Shown piece by piece: positions 45,162 to 53,626 of a stretch of DNA of 64,000 nt. The notes below the pieces were generated by a model that saw only the letters and a program-made list of their open reading frames with translations, was not told where the DNA came from and made no database searches. Numbering within the stretch: the stretch's first letter is position 1; every line of letters starts with the position of its first letter. This DNA is from UBA2210 sp036825195 (GTDB lineage Bacteria > Desulfobacterota > Syntrophia > Syntrophales > UBA2210), in NCBI GenBank assembly GCA_036825195.1, contig DAISYQ010000010.1, forward strand, positions 9,360-73,359, written 5' to 3'. A program made the translations under genes and the position numbers.

Positions 45162-46733
45162 ATGAGCGGAAAAATAATGGACAGAAAGAAAGCTCTCAGT
45201 GAGCTGTACATGCGCCGCGAAAGAGTAGAACGCATGGGCGGTGAGGAAGAGATAAAGGCGCAACATGAACGTGGCAGGCTTACCGCTCGGGAACGGGTGG
45301 ACAAGCTTCTCGATAAGGGTAGCTTCTGGGAAGTAGGGATGCAGAATCACTCGGATGTTCCCGGAATGGAGGAGGCGTCTCCTGCCGATGGTAAGGTATG
45401 CGGGATCGGTACGATAGACGGCAGAAGAGTTGCGGTGGATGCCGATGACCGCACCACGCTCGGTGGCAGCACAGGACGGATCGGTATTCAGAAATTCGCG
45501 AGGCTGCACCGTATGGCTACCGAAAAGGGGTACCCCATCATAGGCCTGGGCGATTGCTCCGGTGGAATCCGTCTGCCTGACAGAATGGGTTCGGCCGGAC
45601 TTGCTGAAGGGACCTGTCGATGGAGAGGCCCCGCGGACTACTGGTTTCAACTGCCGCGTCAAACGCCACGGATAGAAGCGATTATGGGGGAGTGTTTCGG
45701 CATGCCGAGCTGGCACGCCGCCCGTGCTGATTTTGTGGCGATGGTAAAAGGATCGGCAATGGGAGCCGCCGGACCGAGGATAGTGGAAAAGGCAATCGGA
45801 CAGAGAATCACTCCGCAGCAATTGTGCGGCTGGGAACTCCATGCCCATGTAACGGGCCAGGTCGATGCCTTTGCCGAGAATGATGAGGAATGCCTGGCGA
45901 TTATCAGGGAGTTTTTAAGCTATATGCCCTCACATAACGGTGAAGAACCGCCATTTCTTCCCACGCAGGATAGTCCGGACAGAAGGCTGAAGGATGCTGA
46001 AAAGATTGTCCCCCTTCAGTTAACCCGGAGTTACGATATGCACCGTTTGATCAAGGTTATCGTGGATGACGGGAACTATTTTCCCCTGAAAGCCCAGTTC
46101 GGCAAGGCCCTCATAACCTGCCTGGCCAGGATTGCCGGTAAGGTTGTCGGTATTATAGCCAACAATCCGATGCATAATGCGGGAGCACCCGATGTCCCGT
46201 CTATCGATAAGGCGATCAGCTTTATCTGTCTTTGTGATTCATTTAACATTCCCCTCATTTTTCTGGCCGATATCCCCGGTATGTATCCGGGTATGGAATC
46301 TGAGAGGCAGAAGATCCCCACCAAGATAGTGGTTATGATCGAAGCGCAAGAGTTGGCAACGGTTCCGAAAATCCATATCTTGGTTCGGAAAGCCTACGGG
46401 ATCGGCTGGCGGTGCATGTGTGGGGGACAGCAGGACATCATCGCCGCCTGGCCGACGGCTTCAATCAGCTTTGTCGACCCGGAGATAGGGATCGAGGTGG
46501 TGCACGGCCGCAGACTGGCTGAGGATCAAAATTCCGAGGCTGAAAGGAAGCGGTTGCTGGAGGAATGGTCGGTGGAGAGCTCCCCCTGGGGAGGGGCAGG
46601 CATCACGCCACTTGAGATAATCGATCCCGCGGATACCAGAAAGTTTATAGCCACGTCTCTGGATATACTCAGAGGAAACAGAAGCGGTGGTATCGGCGAA
46701 CACAAGTTGGCTAACTGGCCCACCGGTTTTTAG
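45162..46733 (+). CDS. Acyl-CoA carboxyltransferase, propionyl-CoA carboxylase beta/decarboxylase alpha-like
   Basis: The 523-residue protein has the two-domain carboxyltransferase fold. The N domain opens with RLTARERVDKLLDKGSFWEVG. The C domain has GIIANNPMHNAGAPDVPSIDKA and DIPGMYPGMESERQKI, typical of enzymes that move a carboxyl group between biotin and acyl-CoA. Unusually, the acyl-CoA oxyanion segment reads GGIRLPDRMGSAGLAEG. No biotin carboxylase or carrier gene is nearby. A perfect TATAAT lies 25 bases upstream (45132-45137), but without a -35. Which acyl-CoA it serves is not evident. Confidence 0.82.
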   Translation: MSGKIMDRKKALSELYMRRERVERMGGEEEIKAQHERGRLTARERVDKLLDKGSFWEVGMQNHSDVPGMEEASPADGKVCGIGTIDGRRVAVDADDRTTLGGSTGRIGIQKFARLHRMATEKGYPIIGLGDCSGGIRLPDRMGSAGLAEGTCRWRGPADYWFQLPRQTPRIEAIMGECFGMPSWHAARADFVAMVKGSAMGAAGPRIVEKAIGQRITPQQLCGWELHAHVTGQVDAFAENDEECLAIIREFLSYMPSHNGEEPPFLPTQDSPDRRLKDAEKIVPLQLTRSYDMHRLIKVIVDDGNYFPLKAQFGKALITCLARIAGKVVGIIANNPMHNAGAPDVPSIDKAISFICLCDSFNIPLIFLADIPGMYPGMESERQKIPTKIVVMIEAQELATVPKIHILVRKAYGIGWRCMCGGQQDIIAAWPTASISFVDPEIGIEVVHGRRLAEDQNSEAERKRLLEEWSVESSPWGGAGITPLEIIDPADTRKFIATSLDILRGNRSGGIGEHKLANWPTGF

Positions 46734-46782
46734 GTTCAGTCGCTCCTTTTTTATCCGCCTATGAAAGATTAAGGAGATGCGT

Positions 46783-48312
46783 ATGAATCAGGGCACATCG
46801 GAACTCATTCTGCTCAATACCAGGGATAATGTGGCAGTGGCCCGAACGGCCCTTTCCCGAGGCCGGGTGATTCGTTCCCATGTCTTAACCTGTACAAGCG
46901 ATATACCCGCTGGCCACAAGGTGGCCCTCACGCCCATTGCAAAAGACGGCCCGGTCTATAAATACGGCGCCCTGATCGGGTATGCCGCACAAGAGATTCA
47001 GAAAGGCGACCATGTCCATTCCCATAACCTGTATATGAGAGATGTTTCACGGGAATATTCAGTGGGGACCGATACGGTTGACACCTACGTTACAGACCCG
47101 TCCTGCCGCCCGACCTTCGAGGGCTATGTCCGTGAAAATGGCAGGGTCGGCACCAGAAATTATATCGGCGTCTTGTCAACGGTCAATTGTTCCGCCAGCG
47201 TCAGCCATTTTATTGCCGAAGCCGCAAACAAGAGGTTGTCGGACCGGTTTGATACGATCGACGGCGTCGTGGGGCTAAGCCACGGCGCCGGCTGCTGCAT
47301 GACCATCGGCGGAGAAGGCCTCGACATCCTGCAGAAAACCATGGCCGGATTTGCCAGAAACCCCAATTTCGGCGGCATCCTGGTGGTGGGACTCGGGTGT
47401 GAAGTCAACCTTGTCTCAACCTTCATGGAAGCAACGCGACTTTCAGAAAGCACCCTTTTCAAAACCCTGGACATCCAGAATCTTGGCGGAACGAGACAGA
47501 CGGTTGCCAGGGCCCTTGAAATAATTGAAGCCATGCTGCCCCCGGTGGCTTCCGCCAGGAGGGAACCCGTGTCGGCGGAACATCTTGTCCTGGGGCTTGA
47601 GTGCGGAGGATCGGACGCCTATTCCGGTATTACGGCCAACCCCGCCCTTGGGGCTGCCGCGGATCTTGTTGTCCGTAACGGCGGTACGGTTATCCTGTCG
47701 GAAACCCCTGAAATATACGGGGCGGAGCATCTGCTCATCCGGCGGGCCGTCAGCCGGAAGGTGGCAGACAAACTCATCGACAAAATCAGGTGGTGGGAAG
47801 CCTACACAAAGAAACACGATGCCGAGATCAACAACAACCCGACCCCGGGCAACAAGGAAGGGGGGCTTACCACCATTCTGGAAAAATCGCTGGGAGCCGT
47901 GGCCAAGGCCGGCACCACCAATTTAAATGATGTGTTCTCCTATGCCGAGCCTGTCACGACGAAGGGCATGGTATTCATGGACACGCCGGGATATGACATC
48001 GTCTCCATTACCGGCATGATCGCCGGCGGCGCGAATATGATCTGTTTTACCACAGGCCGGGGTACGGTGGTCGGTTTCAAACCCGTTCCGACCCTGAAAC
48101 TTTCCTCAAATAAGGCCGTCTACAATCAGTTGCGTGATGACATCGACATCAACTGCGGCCCGATCATTGACGAGGGGATTCCGGTACGGGAACTGGGAGA
48201 ACAAATCTTTGCATCCATCCTTGAGATTGCTTCGGGAAAGAAAAGCCGAAGCGAGGTCCACGGGTTTGGAGACCATGAATTTGTTCCCTGGCACATCGGT
48301 GCGGTATTGTAA
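46783..48312 (+). CDS. UxaA-family hydrolyase (altronate/galactarate dehydratase-like)
   Basis: The 509-residue protein joins an N-terminal SAF domain (about 1-95) with a UxaA C-terminal domain (GYVRENGRVGTRNY, LGLECGGSDAYSGITANPALG, GNKEGGLTTILEKSLGAV). Members dehydrate sugar acids or cleave related substrates with Fe or Mn. AAGGAG (46771-46776) is 6 bases before ATG 46783 and touches ATG 46777, so the former is used. Base use looks more GC-rich than the ribosomal genes. No hexuronate pathway gene is nearby, so the substrate is open. Confidence 0.82.
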   Translation: MNQGTSELILLNTRDNVAVARTALSRGRVIRSHVLTCTSDIPAGHKVALTPIAKDGPVYKYGALIGYAAQEIQKGDHVHSHNLYMRDVSREYSVGTDTVDTYVTDPSCRPTFEGYVRENGRVGTRNYIGVLSTVNCSASVSHFIAEAANKRLSDRFDTIDGVVGLSHGAGCCMTIGGEGLDILQKTMAGFARNPNFGGILVVGLGCEVNLVSTFMEATRLSESTLFKTLDIQNLGGTRQTVARALEIIEAMLPPVASARREPVSAEHLVLGLECGGSDAYSGITANPALGAAADLVVRNGGTVILSETPEIYGAEHLLIRRAVSRKVADKLIDKIRWWEAYTKKHDAEINNNPTPGNKEGGLTTILEKSLGAVAKAGTTNLNDVFSYAEPVTTKGMVFMDTPGYDIVSITGMIAGGANMICFTTGRGTVVGFKPVPTLKLSSNKAVYNQLRDDIDINCGPIIDEGIPVRELGEQIFASILEIASGKKSRSEVHGFGDHEFVPWHIGAVL

Positions 48313-48341
48313 GGGAAGGGGTATCCGGGTGGCTGCTATCG

Positions 48342-49289
48342 TTATCTTGTCTTGATCAGCAGGGCCGCCAGATAGCTTTCGGGCATGCGCCCGCTCCCGC
48401 GAAAATCCCTATCCTGCCCGAGCGGCTTGAGCGATTTCACCCGTTCTCCATGACTGGCAGCCACCATCTCCTCCAGCACCCGATGCGAAAGCCCGCTGAA
48501 GTTTGTCGCCGCCAGCAGCACGCCGCCGGGTTCCAGGACCTTCATCGCCGCGTCGATCAGGACGGGAAAATCTTTTTTAACGCTGAATATCTTTCGATCA
48601 TGCCGTGCGAAAGAGGGCGGATCGAGGATCACGCACTCAAAGCGATTGCCCTTCTTGAGCGCCAGCTTCATATAGGTCAGAGCGTCAGCCCGAACAAATT
48701 CATTCTCGGCCCACTCCAGCCGGTTCAGTTCGTAGTTTTCGCGGCCGCGCTCCAGGCTCTTGCGGCTGATGTCCACATTGATGACGCTCGATGCGCCGAA
48801 GGCCCGGGCGTACACGCCAAAGGAGCAGGTATAGGCGAAACAGTTCAGCACTCTGATCCCCTTTGTCAATCCGGCAACGATCTTTCTGTTGCGGCGCATA
48901 TCCAGAAACAGGCCGCTGTTCAACCCGTCATTCAGATCGACACCGAAGGAAAGATCATTCTCCCGGACCGCCGTCCGGGACGGGGCCTGATCGAGCCAGA
49001 CGCTCGCGTTGATCCGCTCCGACGTGAGCGCCTGCGGATCGAGCCTCTCTTTGATAATCAGGTAACTGGCACCGAGACGGCTTGCAACATACTCCGCCAG
49101 GGTTTCCTTGCGGGCGATCCATCGCGTATCGAACAGGTGAATCACACAGCGGTCATCATACTGCTCGAGCACGAAACCGGGCAACCCGTCACCGAGCCCG
49201 TTGACGAGCCGCAGGGCATTCGTTATCTTTCTCAAAGGCTTCCTCCTGCTAATGGCCGCTTCGATATGGTCGATCGTTTCTTTATCCAT
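48342..49289 (-). CDS. Class I SAM-dependent rRNA methyltransferase, RlmI-like, lacking the PUA domain
   Basis: The 315-residue protein resembles RlmI/RlmK 23S rRNA cytosine methyltransferases: LRLVNGLGDGLPGFVLEQYD near the start, FLDMRRNRKIVAGLTKGIRV with the SAM loop LNCFAYTCSFGVYA, VDISRKSLERGREN, and the catalytic DPPSFARH. It starts where the PUA domain of RlmI would end, so that RNA-binding domain is absent. It converges with the UxaA-like gene and lies in a run of minus-strand genes. Confidence 0.85.
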   Translation of the reverse strand: MDKETIDHIEAAISRRKPLRKITNALRLVNGLGDGLPGFVLEQYDDRCVIHLFDTRWIARKETLAEYVASRLGASYLIIKERLDPQALTSERINASVWLDQAPSRTAVRENDLSFGVDLNDGLNSGLFLDMRRNRKIVAGLTKGIRVLNCFAYTCSFGVYARAFGASSVINVDISRKSLERGRENYELNRLEWAENEFVRADALTYMKLALKKGNRFECVILDPPSFARHDRKIFSVKKDFPVLIDAAMKVLEPGGVLLAATNFSGLSHRVLEEMVAASHGERVKSLKPLGQDRDFRGSGRMPESYLAALLIKTR

Positions 49290-49349
49290 TGTTAACCGAT
49301 CCTGACGGTACAGGTACTGAGCCGTTTTCGTATTCCCGGAGTGTCAACG

Positions 49350-50114
49350 CTACATCTCCGTACATGCCTCCAGTGAAAGCCGGAAGAGTATATCCCGTGC
49401 CGGTATCTTCCGCCCGAATTCGCGACGATCCCACTCGAATCCGCTGACATCGTCTCCTCCGTGCAAGATCAGCCCCACCTGTATCCCTCGAAACTCGGCC
49501 ACTGCAAAGAGCGCGGCAGCCTCCATTTCAACGGTAAGACATCCTTCGGCGCGGCGTCTTGTCACTCTGTCGGGTGTCTCCCGGTAGAAACCGTCCGTTG
49601 TCCACGTCTTGCCCTTCACATACCGACACCCGCGGCGATCAAGAACGCGAGTAATTGCTTCGACCGCCTGTGGAGACGGATGCGCTTCTCTGTCGGGCGG
49701 CAGATAGTGATACGATGTGCCTTCATCCCGGACAGCTGAAGTGGGAACGACAACATCACCACTGGCGATTGAACTGTCAAGCACACCGGCTCCTCCACAG
49801 ACAATGAACTTGCGGCCGCCTCTCGCGATGATTGCCTCGAAGATGATGGCGGCCAGAGGTGCGCCGACCATGGCGGGCACAATCCCTATCGAGTGTCCGT
49901 TGAATACCGCGGAATACACGGGTAGTGGCCCCATATCGGACTTAAGCGGGCGCAGAGGAGTCAAGCCGATTTTCTTCGCAACATCGTCGATGGCTTCCCT
50001 GAAAAAGCAGAATACACAGCGTTCCGGCACGTCACGAAGTGTGATCACCTTGGCAGGTTCAATAATTGCTTCTCGTGCCGGGTCAAATTCCAGCAGTGGG
50101 ATGGAGTGCTTCAT
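49350..50114 (-). CDS. Nucleoside phosphorylase (uridine/purine phosphorylase family)
   Basis: The 254-residue protein has the family 1 phosphorylase fold: GAPLAAIIFEAIIARGGRKF, VVCGGAGVLDSSIASGDVVVP-like residues, and TVEMEAAALFAVAEFRG, which supplies the ribose-binding Glu and Met. It probably cleaves a nucleoside with phosphate, but the base preference is not clear. It lies alone, 60 bases upstream of the RlmI-like gene on the same strand. Confidence 0.85.
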   Translation of the reverse strand: MKHSIPLLEFDPAREAIIEPAKVITLRDVPERCVFCFFREAIDDVAKKIGLTPLRPLKSDMGPLPVYSAVFNGHSIGIVPAMVGAPLAAIIFEAIIARGGRKFIVCGGAGVLDSSIASGDVVVPTSAVRDEGTSYHYLPPDREAHPSPQAVEAITRVLDRRGCRYVKGKTWTTDGFYRETPDRVTRRRAEGCLTVEMEAAALFAVAEFRGIQVGLILHGGDDVSGFEWDRREFGRKIPARDILFRLSLEACTEM

Positions 50115-50282
50115 TTGTATTCTTCACCTATCGTCTACAATCAAAGATTTGGAAATCTTTCTATGATGACTCGCTTTCTTAATTCTATAACAATGTACAA
50201 TGCAACCGCTTCCCATGCGCTTGAAGGATAACAGTAGAGGCGGTCAATTTAGAAACACCTATAGATTCAAAAAAGGAGATGA

Positions 50283-50423
50283 ATGACTGCCAAGAAGAAG
50301 ATAGCATAAAAAAGGCTCACATTGCCACAGTTAGTCGAGAGAGTGCAGAATGTATCTCAAAGTTGTTGATACTGTGAGGTGTCCAGGCTTTTAGTCTTGG
50401 GGATATAAAGGTTTGAAATGAAT
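50283..50423 (+). pseudogene. Decayed N-terminal fragment of a transposase-like gene
   Basis: A single frame reads MTAKKKIA, stop, KRLTLPQLVERVQNVSQSC, stop, YCEVSRLLVLGI, stop, RFEMN. It follows a strong AAAGGAG. If the stops are ignored, it looks like the N-terminal helix-turn-helix of IS481/IS3-type transposases from memory. In-frame stops (50307, 50367 and 50406) and loss of any catalytic domain show it is broken. No terminal repeats were recognised. Confidence 0.4.
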
Positions 50424-50624
50424 CATTACCTGAACATCTATGAAGCTTGATTATTTTCGTCTTACTGATAACTGCGGTGGTGATTGCATCAAAGAAGAGA
50501 AGAGCATGCAGGATTGGGTGTAACAAGGGCAGAAAGAATCGGGGCGAGTATTGTTAATCAGTTCATTACCGATATAGTATGAAATGATTGATGTATCGAT
50601 TGAAACATCTGGTGATAATATCCC

Positions 50625-50653
50625 TTGACAATACATCATTATGAAGATATTAG
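50625..50653 (+). promoter_or_regulatory. Candidate sigma-70 promoter upstream of the PAS/HD-GYP gene
   Basis: TTGACA (50625-50630), a 17-base spacer and TATTAG (50648-50653). It would give a leader of about 345 bases to the HD-GYP gene, or express the short frame that it overlaps. Confidence 0.5.
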
Positions 50654-50781
50654 GTTGCAAACCCTGCCAATATTTGACGTATTGTGAATATTATCGAATA
50701 GTTAAAATCGCCCAAAAGGGTGATGACATGATCGTTTGTATCCTGTCTCTCAAAAAGGATAGGGTACTTTATTTGTTGTGA
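50641..50781 (+). CDS. Possible 46-residue Cys-containing small protein
   Basis: ATG 50641 to TGA 50781 encodes MKILGCKPCQYLTYCEYYRI followed by a mixed, partly basic segment with a fourth Cys. The CxxC and later Cys might bind a metal. There is no ribosome-binding site, and the start overlaps the promoter candidate at 50625-50653, so an expressed protein is doubtful. No family is recognised. Confidence 0.2.
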   Translation: MKILGCKPCQYLTYCEYYRIVKIAQKGDDMIVCILSLKKDRVLYLL

Positions 50782-51003
50782 AAAATTTGTTCGGACTGGG
50801 GAAAATATGTGATAACAATACTCACCCCTGATAACGAGAGGAGGTCAACAATCAAAATTATTTTTATATGTAACGCACCAAAGGAGTGAATATTATGGCA
50901 CAGTAGGCGTAAATCATCTCCTGAGACAGTTCGTATTCTCACAGAAATTGGAAGCTATTTGGATCAGAAATTCTTTTTCGACTCTACATATTCAGGAGGC
51001 GTC

Positions 51004-52833
51004 ATGTCGCAAACAAGAGATACCGATTCCGACAGTCAACTTTCATTGTTTACAATTCAAGATTGCCAGGACGTTGAGAATAACAACGGACCTGAACCAA
51101 CCGAAAAGACATTACAGGATACAGAATATATACGCCAATCTTTCTTTGATGCCGTTCAAGAAAGCATAGTGCTGATCGACTCCGATGGAAATATCCTTTT
51201 ATTGAACACCACGGCTGCCGAAAGATTAGGCAAGAGTGTGGGGGAACTCAAGGGAACGTACATTTATGATTATTTTCCACTAACGATCAAGGAACTGAGG
51301 CAGAAACAGGTCGATATGGTATTCTCCACAGGAAAACCTGGTTCTTTTAATGACTCCCGCTCTGAAAGATTTTTCGAACATCGGCTGTATCCCGTCTTTT
51401 GTAATGATAAAACGGTATCCAGCGTAGCCGTATTTACTCAGGACATCACCGAACACAAGCGGATGATGGATGAGCTGAGAAGAGGTGAAAAACGATATCG
51501 TAAATTTTTCGCCACATCCAGAGATTGCATGTTTATCGCATCGAAGAGGGAAGGTTGGATCGACTTTAACGATGTTGCACTGAAAATGCTTAACTATGAT
51601 AGCCGGGAGGACCTGCTTGAAACCCCGCTCTCCTGTTTATATGTAACCCCTGAAGAACGGTCTTCATTACTGTCCCTTATCGAGCAGAACGGGTATGTCG
51701 GGGAATACCCTCTTCAACTGAGACGGAAAGATGGAGTGATCATCGACACCCTCGTTACGGCGGAGATGACCCATAGTGAACATGACTCAGGAGTAGAATA
51801 TTACGGAACAATTCATGACATAACCGAACAAAAGAAGGTGGAAAAGGCACGAAGAATAGCCGAGTCCAACTACCTTTCCATTTTTCAAAACGCTGTAGAA
51901 GGTATCTTCCAGAGTACGCTCGAAGGGCGATACCTCACCGCCAACCCGGCCATGGCCAGGATTTATGGATACGACTCCCCCGCGGAATTGATGGAAACCA
52001 TCACCGACATAGAGTCACAGATCTTTGTTAAACCCGGCGACCGCAAAACACTACTGCGCCGTATGGCCGAAGACGGTACCGTCTCGGGTTTTGAAACAAA
52101 ACACCGCCGGAAAGACGGTTCAATTATCTGGGTAAATCTATATTCCCGGATTGTCAGGGATAACGCCGGTACGATCCTCTTTGTGGAAGGTATGGTAGCC
52201 GATATCACGGACCGTAGAAAAGCACAAGTTGCTTGCAAGGAAAATGTTCTGAAACTGCAACAAGCATTAGATGCTACCATTCATGCAATATTGGCTACTG
52301 TGGAAGCGAAAGATCCCTACACGACCGGTCACCAGCGCAGAGTGGCAGACCTTGCACGAGCCATTGCAACGGAAATGGGCTTATCGCAAGATCAAATCGA
52401 TGGAATATACATGGCTGCCATAGTGCATGACATAGGCAAGATATCAATTCCTTCCGAAATCCTCAGCAAACCAAGCAACCTGGTAGATGTTGAGCTCGAT
52501 CTTATCAAAACTCATGTCCAATCAGGCTATACCATATTAAAGAACATCGTTTTCCCACAACCAGTTGCGCGAATGGTTCTTGAGCATCATGAGCGGATAA
52601 ACGGTTCCGGTTATCCCAACGGGTTAATGGGGGACAATCTTCTCATCGAATCAAGGATTCTCGCTGTCGCAGATGTTGTGGAAGCCATGGTTTCGTACCG
52701 TCCCTATCGATCGGCACTTGGCATTGAAGCCGCACTCGAGGAAATTGAGAAATTCAGCGGAATTCTCTACGATTCTGATGTGGTCTCGGTATGTCTTAGA
52801 ATATTTAAACAGAAACAATTTACGCTATCGTAG
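51004..52833 (+). CDS. Multi-PAS HD-GYP domain protein (probable cyclic-di-GMP phosphodiesterase)
   Basis: The 609-residue cytosolic protein has three PAS domains (starting near residues 42, 166 and 292; tails DITEHK, DITEQK and DITDRR mark their ends) and a C-terminal HD-GYP domain at about 435-605. HD is in AAIVHDIGKI, and HHERINGSGYPNGL contains the GYP motif. No transmembrane segment or GGDEF domain is present. ATG 51004 follows AGGAGG. It likely degrades cyclic-di-GMP in response to a signal bound by a PAS domain. Confidence 0.9.
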   Translation: MSQTRDTDSDSQLSLFTIQDCQDVENNNGPEPTEKTLQDTEYIRQSFFDAVQESIVLIDSDGNILLLNTTAAERLGKSVGELKGTYIYDYFPLTIKELRQKQVDMVFSTGKPGSFNDSRSERFFEHRLYPVFCNDKTVSSVAVFTQDITEHKRMMDELRRGEKRYRKFFATSRDCMFIASKREGWIDFNDVALKMLNYDSREDLLETPLSCLYVTPEERSSLLSLIEQNGYVGEYPLQLRRKDGVIIDTLVTAEMTHSEHDSGVEYYGTIHDITEQKKVEKARRIAESNYLSIFQNAVEGIFQSTLEGRYLTANPAMARIYGYDSPAELMETITDIESQIFVKPGDRKTLLRRMAEDGTVSGFETKHRRKDGSIIWVNLYSRIVRDNAGTILFVEGMVADITDRRKAQVACKENVLKLQQALDATIHAILATVEAKDPYTTGHQRRVADLARAIATEMGLSQDQIDGIYMAAIVHDIGKISIPSEILSKPSNLVDVELDLIKTHVQSGYTILKNIVFPQPVARMVLEHHERINGSGYPNGLMGDNLLIESRILAVADVVEAMVSYRPYRSALGIEAALEEIEKFSGILYDSDVVSVCLRIFKQKQFTLS

Positions 52834-53295
52834 GGCGACTATACGACTGTGAAGGTATGTAACAGAATGTTCACAATAATGAGACACTTTTCCTACACCG
52901 CGAAAGGAGTTTTTCTAACGGATAATGAAGGTTGGTACATGCCTTGCATGGGCGGGGTAGAATGTGAACTGGACAAAGAAACCTGGCTTCCCGATCAACC
53001 ATTGTTTCGCTCTCACCCCGCTGATGCAACCGAACTCATTTGATAACACGGCATTCTTTATCAAGAACTGTACGATCTTTACGAGAGGCACCTTGCCTTT
53101 ATATCCCATGCGTTATTATTCCTTTGTGTTTCCTGTTCATTCCTTGCCAACGGGCAGAAATAATTAATGATATCAGCTCATTACCTGTTTTGGATTCTAT
53201 AATGGAATGGATGAATTGACATCAGAAGAGAATTTACTTACCTGTTTATATCTCGAAAAAGCTGTAGACACCGGTATATTTTCTTACATTTTCAC
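52834..53295. other. Intergenic region between HD-GYP gene and tRNA pair
   Basis: About 460 bases. A 54-codon frame (ATG 52879 to TGA 53043) is acidic, without a ribosome-binding site or recognisable family. Nothing else supportable was seen. Confidence 0.4.
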
Positions 53296-53341
53296 ATAAT
53301 ATAAAGGAGTTATGATTTATATCATAACTCCTTTATATTAT
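53296..53341 (-). terminator. Long perfect hairpin directly after tRNA-Glu
   Basis: A 21-bp perfect stem (53296-53316 and 53321-53341) has a TTAT loop and contains AAAGGAG paired with CTCCTTT. It ends 2 bases from the CCA end of tRNA-Glu on the minus strand. It is AT-rich at the base and lacks a T tract, so it may end or process the tRNA transcript rather than be a simple terminator. Confidence 0.6.
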
Positions 53342-53343
53342 TA

Positions 53344-53418
53344 TGGTAGTCCCACCGGGAATCGAACCCGGGTTTCCGGCGTGAGAGGCCAGCGTCCTGA
53401 CCGCTAGACGATGGGACC
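53344..53418 (-). tRNA. tRNA-Glu (anticodon CTC)
   Basis: The minus strand folds into a full cloverleaf with encoded CCA. The D arm reads GTCTAGCGGTCAGGAC, the anticodon stem is CTGGC/GCCGG around CTCTCAC (anticodon CTC, codon GAG), and the T arm is CCGGG TTCGATT CCCGG. The acceptor GGTCCCA pairs with TGGGACT, so position 1-72 is a G-U wobble. Confidence 0.93.
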
Positions 53419-53425
53419 ATGACCA

Positions 53426-53499
53426 TGGCTGGGGGACCAGGATTCGAACCTGGGTAGCAGATTCCAGAGACCTGAGTCCTACCGCTAGACGATCCCCCA
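53426..53499 (-). tRNA. tRNA-Gln (anticodon CTG)
   Basis: The minus strand gives an acceptor TGGGGGA with TCCCCCA, discriminator G and encoded CCA. The anticodon stem CAGGT/ATCTG encloses CTCTGGA (anticodon CTG, codon CAG). The T arm reads CAGG TTCGAAT CCTG. It is 7 bases before tRNA-Glu in transcription order. Confidence 0.94.
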
Positions 53500-53522
53500 G
53501 TGGAATAGCCTTGAACTCGCGG

Positions 53523-53551
53523 TTATTAGACAAATAATGACTAAAAGTCAA
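53523..53551 (-). promoter_or_regulatory. Promoter of the tRNA-Gln/tRNA-Glu unit
   Basis: On the minus strand TTGACT (53551-53546), a 17-base spacer and TAATAA (53528-53523) precede the tRNAs. The next bases CCGCGAG are GC-rich, a discriminator typical of stringently controlled stable-RNA promoters. Confidence 0.7.
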
Positions 53552-53626
53552 GAGGTTTATTTTGTGATTAGTGGTTGGATTGTGCTGTTCTATAGCTTTT
53601 CTTACAGGGGAAATTATAGAATTTTC

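Larger units (their letters stand above)
50115..51003. other. Long intergenic region with decayed and very short reading frames
   Basis: About 890 bases with no full gene. It holds a transposase-like remnant (50283-50423), a candidate promoter (50625-50653), a 46-codon Cys-containing frame (50641-50781) and a three-codon frame ATG GCA CAG TAG (50895-50906) with a strong AAAGGAG upstream. The rest shows nothing recognisable. Confidence 0.5.

Noticed and set aside
48450..49295. A 281-codon plus-strand frame opposite the RlmI-like gene
   Set aside because: The minus-strand protein has the SAM and DPPSF motifs. The opposite frame is a shadow.
52849..53043. Small frame of up to 64 codons after the HD-GYP gene
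   Set aside because: No ribosome-binding site and no recognisable family; could not be supported as a gene.
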